Source: an uncultured Treponema sp. | Lineage (GTDB): Bacteria > Spirochaetota > Spirochaetia > Treponematales > Treponemataceae | Direction of reading: 5' to 3' | Assembly (NCBI GenBank): GCA_937892225.1 | Contig: CALAUH010000183.1 | Coordinates: forward strand, 1 to 9,677 | DNA: 9,677 nt | Notes under the pieces: model-generated | What the model was told of the DNA's origin: nothing | Databases searched by the model: none | What the model saw: the letters and a program-made list of their open reading frames with translations, nothing else | In this document: piece after piece, positions 6,188 to 9,677 of the stretch | How the letters are laid out: the number at the start of each line of letters is the position of its first letter | Position numbering within the stretch: position 1 is the stretch's first letter | Program-made: the position numbers and the translations under genes

Positions 6188-6934
6188 ATGGACCAAAATT
6201 TAAACGTTTCTAAAAACGAATTCAACGGTTTACTTCTTCACAAACACAATGTAAAGGTAATTGCAGATGCGATTGAAAAGGGTACAGCACCTTTTTTAAT
6301 GCAAAATGGAAAGATTGATACTAATCCTGTCTATTCATTAAATAATGGTATCTGTCTTGGTGATATGAATCTTTTACTTGTTAAAATCAAACAGCAGGAA
6401 ATTGGAACAAAATCAAATGTTGTTGGTACTTTTACAACTTTAGATTCTCTTAAAATTCTTCCAAAAGAAAAATCATCTGGAACTGCTTATACTTTCAGAA
6501 ATTCAAAAGATGAATATAAAACAGCTCGTTTTTATTTTCCGGAAGAAACAAAAGAACCTGCTAAAATGCAGGAAATGAATTTCAAGATTAAATATCCGCC
6601 ACATCTTGAAAATAAAACTTATAAAGTTGAAACAGCAAGTGATTATTTACCTGCATATTATGCTGCAGCTGAATCTGGATTAAAAATTCAGGTAACTCCT
6701 GAAATTATTGAAGATTTTAAAAAAGAAATTCTTGCAGTCGCAAAAAATGAACTTGCTAAAGAAAAAGATAAAAACATATCTTCTTCTTTAAGAAATTACT
6801 GTGTACAGGCTGATGTCAAAGCTAAAGAAATCATCAAATCATTCAAAGAACAGAAAGTTGAAAACAAGACTGAAAATTCAAAAACAAAAGAAAAGGCAAA
6901 ACAGTATAAAAGAAATAATGAAATAGAACGATAG
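6188..6934 (+). CDS. ArdC N-terminal-domain-like protein (putative ssDNA-binding, antirestriction-related)
   Basis: With the start at 6188 the product is 248 aa. Residues about 20-120 follow the layout of the ArdC N-terminal single-stranded-DNA-binding domain. IADAIEKGTAPFL (25-37) corresponds to its first helix and following W/P-type turn, NPVYSLNNGICLGDMNLLLV (46-65) to the N-P-x-T-G-x-x-Y-x-G-x-N-x-L pattern, and GTFTTLDSLKI (80-90) to the W-x-T-x-x-Q-A helix, with a Lys-rich beta hairpin after it. The conserved aromatics are partly replaced, so it is divergent. The metallopeptidase domain of full-length ArdC is absent (no HExxH). Residues 150-248 are helical and end in a very basic tail. 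ArdC proteins of conjugative plasmids protect entering DNA, which suits the trb neighbours. It is the first gene behind the strong promoter and structured leader, and a terminator follows. Confidence 0.5.
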   Translation: MDQNLNVSKNEFNGLLLHKHNVKVIADAIEKGTAPFLMQNGKIDTNPVYSLNNGICLGDMNLLLVKIKQQEIGTKSNVVGTFTTLDSLKILPKEKSSGTAYTFRNSKDEYKTARFYFPEETKEPAKMQEMNFKIKYPPHLENKTYKVETASDYLPAYYAAAESGLKIQVTPEIIEDFKKEILAVAKNELAKEKDKNISSSLRNYCVQADVKAKEIIKSFKEQKVENKTENSKTKEKAKQYKRNNEIER

Positions 6935-6939
6935 TTTTC

Positions 6940-6980
6940 AAAACAGACTGTCAGTTATGAGAACTGATAGTCTGTTTTTT
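6940..6980 (+). terminator. Rho-independent terminator after the ArdC-like gene
   Basis: A 13-bp stem, CAGACTGTCAGTT (6944-6956) with AACTGATAGTCTG (6962-6974), has one G-T wobble and a five-base loop, and is followed by TTTTTT (6975-6980). Flanking A and T runs extend the stem by up to four pairs. It begins six bases after the stop codon. It separates the ArdC-like gene from the three genes downstream, which therefore need read-through or a promoter of their own. Confidence 0.88.
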
Positions 6981-7005
6981 AATTTTAAAAATTGCGGGGT
7001 TTTTT

Positions 7006-7929
7006 ATGGCTTATATATTAAGTGAATGGAAATATGGTGCAAGTTTTACTAAAGGATATACACCTGAAGAATATTTTTATAATCAAATATTAACTGATTT
7101 TAAGATTAATACGGATAATCATAACTTACCTTTTTTTGATAAAGATAACAAATCACTTCCTAGAGAATTGACATCCGGGAAAATAATTAATGATGAAAAT
7201 TTAATAGCATTGGAACAATCTCAGGCAAAAAATAATTACAAATCAAGTATCTGGCTATATGGTGAAGATTTAAAAAAACTTGAAAAACAGGGTTTTAAAA
7301 TCAATTTTAAACCTAATACAGAACCTGTACTTTGTATGACAAAATATAAAAATGCTACTCATTATGATTCTGAAGAATTATATATTTCTGAAGGTGGAAA
7401 TAAAAATAATTTTCAATTTCTTTACAATTATGATTCTTTAGATGACAGAAGCAAAAAAGATTTAAGAAAATATTATGAAAAAGCTCTTGAACTTGAAAAG
7501 ATTCAATCAAAGGAAAATCTTAATAATTATATTAAAAATGTAAAAAATGAATATCAGACAAACAAACAGAATATCCAGAATATAAAAGAAAGAATTCGTA
7601 ATAACAGATATCTGGATAACATAGACTGCAGTTCGTTGATTGAAGCTCAGTATTTACATGATGTATATAAAAGCATTAACGGACAAGGGCAGACAAATAT
7701 TCAACCAGAAAAAGTAAATAATTGTTATAAAGCTCTCAATCAGCTTTTTGAAAAAATCGATAATGGTTTTTCTTCAAAAATGGTTGCAGAAGATTTAACA
7801 AAAAAATTATATTCAGCTTCCGTATATCAGAAAACAATGACTTCCAAAAATTTAAATATGGAAACCAAAAAAAACTGGGAAGAGGATTATAGAAAAATGA
7901 CAAACATAGTCAGCGGCTATGAAAGATAA
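7006..7929 (+). CDS. Hypothetical protein with a possible divergent ArdC-N-like segment and a coiled coil
   Basis: The 307-aa product has no confidently recognised family. Residues about 55-113 (TSGKI, ENLIALEQSQ, YKSSIWLYGEDLKKLEKQGF, then PVLCMTKYK) follow the order of the ArdC N-terminal core: T-G-K, an N-L helix, S-x-x-W plus a helix, a Gly, and a final strand. This makes it a possible second, more divergent relative of the protein encoded at 6188-6934. Residues about 148-200 are strongly charged and helical, likely a coiled coil (YEKALELEKIQSKENLNNY). The C-terminal 100 residues are helical without known motif. No signal peptide or membrane segment is seen. The start follows GGGG at 6996-6999, six bases before the ATG, only 25 bp after the upstream terminator. 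The stop TAA forms part of the Shine-Dalgarno site of the next gene. Confidence 0.65.
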   Translation: MAYILSEWKYGASFTKGYTPEEYFYNQILTDFKINTDNHNLPFFDKDNKSLPRELTSGKIINDENLIALEQSQAKNNYKSSIWLYGEDLKKLEKQGFKINFKPNTEPVLCMTKYKNATHYDSEELYISEGGNKNNFQFLYNYDSLDDRSKKDLRKYYEKALELEKIQSKENLNNYIKNVKNEYQTNKQNIQNIKERIRNNRYLDNIDCSSLIEAQYLHDVYKSINGQGQTNIQPEKVNNCYKALNQLFEKIDNGFSSKMVAEDLTKKLYSASVYQKTMTSKNLNMETKKNWEEDYRKMTNIVSGYER

Positions 7930-7938
7930 GGAGATTAT

Positions 7939-8088
7939 ATGAATACAATTATTACAGAAAAAAACAACACAAATGATTTAATTAAATCAAAGGTTTCATT
8001 AACAGATTTAATGATTTTACTTTTTAAAGTTTACGGTAAAGAAAATGTAAACAATGAAATTATCAAAGCAACTGCAGATGCTGAATAA
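7939..8088 (+). CDS. Small 49-aa protein sharing a motif with the downstream 523-aa protein
   Basis: This short gene begins ATG AAT ACA and encodes 49 residues. AAGGAG at 7928-7933, five bases before the ATG, is a good Shine-Dalgarno site, and the gene sits 9 bp after the previous stop and 17 bp before the next start, so it is clearly part of the operon. Residues 15-44 align without gaps to residues 97-126 of the next protein, with about ten identities over thirty positions: I, K, L-x-D, L, YG, V and KA at matching places (compare LTDLMILLFKVYGKENV with LSDVITKLCSFYGDNEV). It is therefore probably a stand-alone copy of a small helical module. The function is unknown; a partner, competitor or regulator of the larger protein is conceivable. 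Confidence 0.7.
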   Translation: MNTIITEKNNTNDLIKSKVSLTDLMILLFKVYGKENVNNEIIKATADAE

Positions 8089-8105
8089 AAGGTGAGGTAA
8101 AGTAT

Positions 8106-9677
8106 ATGACAAAAGAACAGAATAATATTTCAATGGAAATTATTTTTAATGAACAATTCAAACGAGCTAATATTCATTTTACAGGAAAACCTTCAGAAGA
8201 AATCAGAAATGAAATGAAAAAAGAAGGATGGCAATATTCTGCTTATAATGACGTATGGTATCCTAAAGGTGATGAAGCATCTAAAAATAGCTATGATTTT
8301 GCAAAACAACTTCAAAATAAATATTTTGAACAGACTGATATTCAGCCAGAACTTATTACTGAAGAAATTGAAATAAATGAATTAATGCAGATGATTCAGA
8401 ATAAGGCAGAATTATCAGATGTAATTACAAAATTATGCAGCTTCTATGGTGATAATGAAGTTAAAAAAAGTTTTGAAAAAGCAGAACAAAAAATTGAACT
8501 GGAACAGAAAAATGAAGAAGAATTAATTAATAAAACTGCAGCAAGAGAAAATGATGAATCTATTGAAGAAGTAAATTTTTTAAGAAATAAAATACAGGCT
8601 TCAGGTCTTACTGCAGATGAAGAAACAGTTTCTTTTATTGTTAATGCATTATTACATGATCCACGCTCTTCAGATAAAGATTATCACGGTTTTATTCATA
8701 AAAATGATTATATCAATGGTGTAGATGATAATACTTCATATATTGGTTTTTCAAAAGTATATGAAGGAAGTAAATTATCTATGAATATTCCTCTTATAAC
8801 AGTTTTAACGGATACATTAAATCAGATTAATAATGCTGTTGAATTTGAAAAAAGTAATCCAGGATATTTTAATATTTCATATTATGATATTAATGGTGGA
8901 AAAGAAAATATTGATAATAAGATAAAAGAAATAACTCAACTTATTAATGACCTTACAGTTTCAAATCAATTTATAACAGATTATGTTGAAAATAAAACTG
9001 AAGAATTTAAATATCAGCTTTTAAATCGTATGCAATCAGATATTAAAAATTTCCAAAATGAAGGTAATCATAACGAAGAAGTTTTATGGGCAAAAAATCT
9101 TATTGCACAAACTACTGATATGAAAATATTGTATAATTCATTAAAAGAAAAACCTGAATGGATAAATTTAAAAGAAATTAATAATTATATAAATGAAAAT
9201 AATTTTTATTCAGAACAATACAAAAATGCTGTTAAACATTTTTCTAAAATGAATGATAAAGAAGATTTTTTCAATAGAATCATTCCAGGTCATATTGAAA
9301 ATCTAAATAATCCTTTACCTTTTGATGTTGATGATGAAGAAATCAGAAATGAATTTGAATCAAGAGATAAAACTAGAAACAGGGCATGGCTTCAGGCAGC
9401 TAAAGAACGTTATTGTGAATTAAACAATAATATTACTTATGATAATGATATTATAAATCTTAATATAAATAATAATGTTGCTGTAAATCAGGAATCTGAT
9501 ATTCCAGAAAATAATTTTGGTTTATATTTTGAAAAAGCTGCTGAACTTGAATCTAAAAATTTTATATTAAAAGAATATGGAAATGTACATTATGACCAGC
9601 CTAATGGTCCTCAATACAGTGTGTTTACAGATTATCATAAAGAAATAACTTTATATTATAATTTAATAAAAAAATAA
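8106..9677 (+). CDS. Multidomain 'polyvalent-like' accessory protein of unknown function
   Basis: The 523-aa product begins with a small domain at about residues 10-73 (HFTGKPSEEIRNEMKKEGWQ, then VWYPK). It matches the 'F-x-x-K-P-S-x-x-x-R-x-x-L-K-x-x-G-F-x-(W/Y)-x-x-x-x-x-x-W-Y' pattern common at domain boundaries of large proteins of plasmids, phages and conjugative transposons, often alongside ArdC-type modules. Residues 92-128 hold the module shared with the 49-aa protein upstream. Residues 128-150 are a charged linker (LEQKNEEEL). The rest, about 150-523, is Asn-rich, mostly helical and unrecognised, ending in a Tyr-rich segment. No helicase, nuclease, protease or membrane motif is visible. 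GAGG at 8094-8097 lies eight bases before the ATG. The stop TAA is the last codon of the window, so the gene is complete and anything downstream is unseen. Confidence 0.65.
   Translation: MTKEQNNISMEIIFNEQFKRANIHFTGKPSEEIRNEMKKEGWQYSAYNDVWYPKGDEASKNSYDFAKQLQNKYFEQTDIQPELITEEIEINELMQMIQNKAELSDVITKLCSFYGDNEVKKSFEKAEQKIELEQKNEEELINKTAARENDESIEEVNFLRNKIQASGLTADEETVSFIVNALLHDPRSSDKDYHGFIHKNDYINGVDDNTSYIGFSKVYEGSKLSMNIPLITVLTDTLNQINNAVEFEKSNPGYFNISYYDINGGKENIDNKIKEITQLINDLTVSNQFITDYVENKTEEFKYQLLNRMQSDIKNFQNEGNHNEEVLWAKNLIAQTTDMKILYNSLKEKPEWINLKEINNYINENNFYSEQYKNAVKHFSKMNDKEDFFNRIIPGHIENLNNPLPFDVDDEEIRNEFESRDKTRNRAWLQAAKERYCELNNNITYDNDIINLNINNNVAVNQESDIPENNFGLYFEKAAELESKNFILKEYGNVHYDQPNGPQYSVFTDYHKEITLYYNLIKK

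Noticed and set aside
1..9677. CRISPR array, tRNA, rRNA, insertion sequence or oriT
   Set aside because: No regularly spaced repeats, cloverleaf sequence, rRNA-like stretch, transposase or relaxase-linked nick region was seen.

Overview
The window is strongly AT-rich and gene-dense, and reads as part of a conjugative element (an integrative conjugative element or a plasmid). TGA, TAG and TAA all act as ordinary stops and Shine-Dalgarno sites are of the AGGAGG type, so the genetic code is standard. A P-type (Trb) type IV secretion system with a TrbJ that carries a signal peptide, plus a PilZ c-di-GMP receptor, points to a diderm bacterium. The AT-rich codon use and this combination would fit a host-associated spirochaete such as Treponema, but that assignment is a low-confidence inference.

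Layout. (1) Positions 1-3875, plus strand: a transfer cluster in the order trbE (C-terminal half only, cut by the window edge), trbJ, trbL, tightly packed and probably one operon. (2) Positions 3876-4045: a convergent intergenic gap filled with four consecutive inverted repeats, including a perfect 30-bp palindrome just after trbL and a clear Rho-independent terminator for the opposing minus-strand operon. (3) Positions 4046-5935, minus strand: a three-gene operon read right to left, with an unrecognised 162-aa protein, a PilZ-domain protein and an HTH (XRE/Cro-like) regulator. (4) Positions 5936-6187: a divergent control region with a near-ideal plus-strand sigma-70-type promoter, a weaker minus-strand promoter, repeated GACAAA-containing motifs that look like an operator, and a long leader able to fold into several hairpins, one of which carries an anti-Shine-Dalgarno loop. 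(5) Positions 6188-9677, plus strand: an ArdC-N-like protein followed by a terminator, then a second protein with a possible ArdC-N-like segment, a 49-aa protein, and a 523-aa multidomain protein ending exactly at the window edge.

How the parts may work together: the Trb proteins build the mating channel. The plus-strand genes on the right resemble proteins that conjugative elements use to protect or process incoming single-stranded DNA (ArdC-like and polyvalent-protein-like). The divergent minus-strand operon carries a candidate DNA-binding regulator and a candidate c-di-GMP sensor, so it may couple the element to the host second-messenger state. The transfer proteins, the PilZ motifs, the terminators and the plus promoter are well supported. 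The ArdC relationship, the operator and the leader switch are hypotheses.
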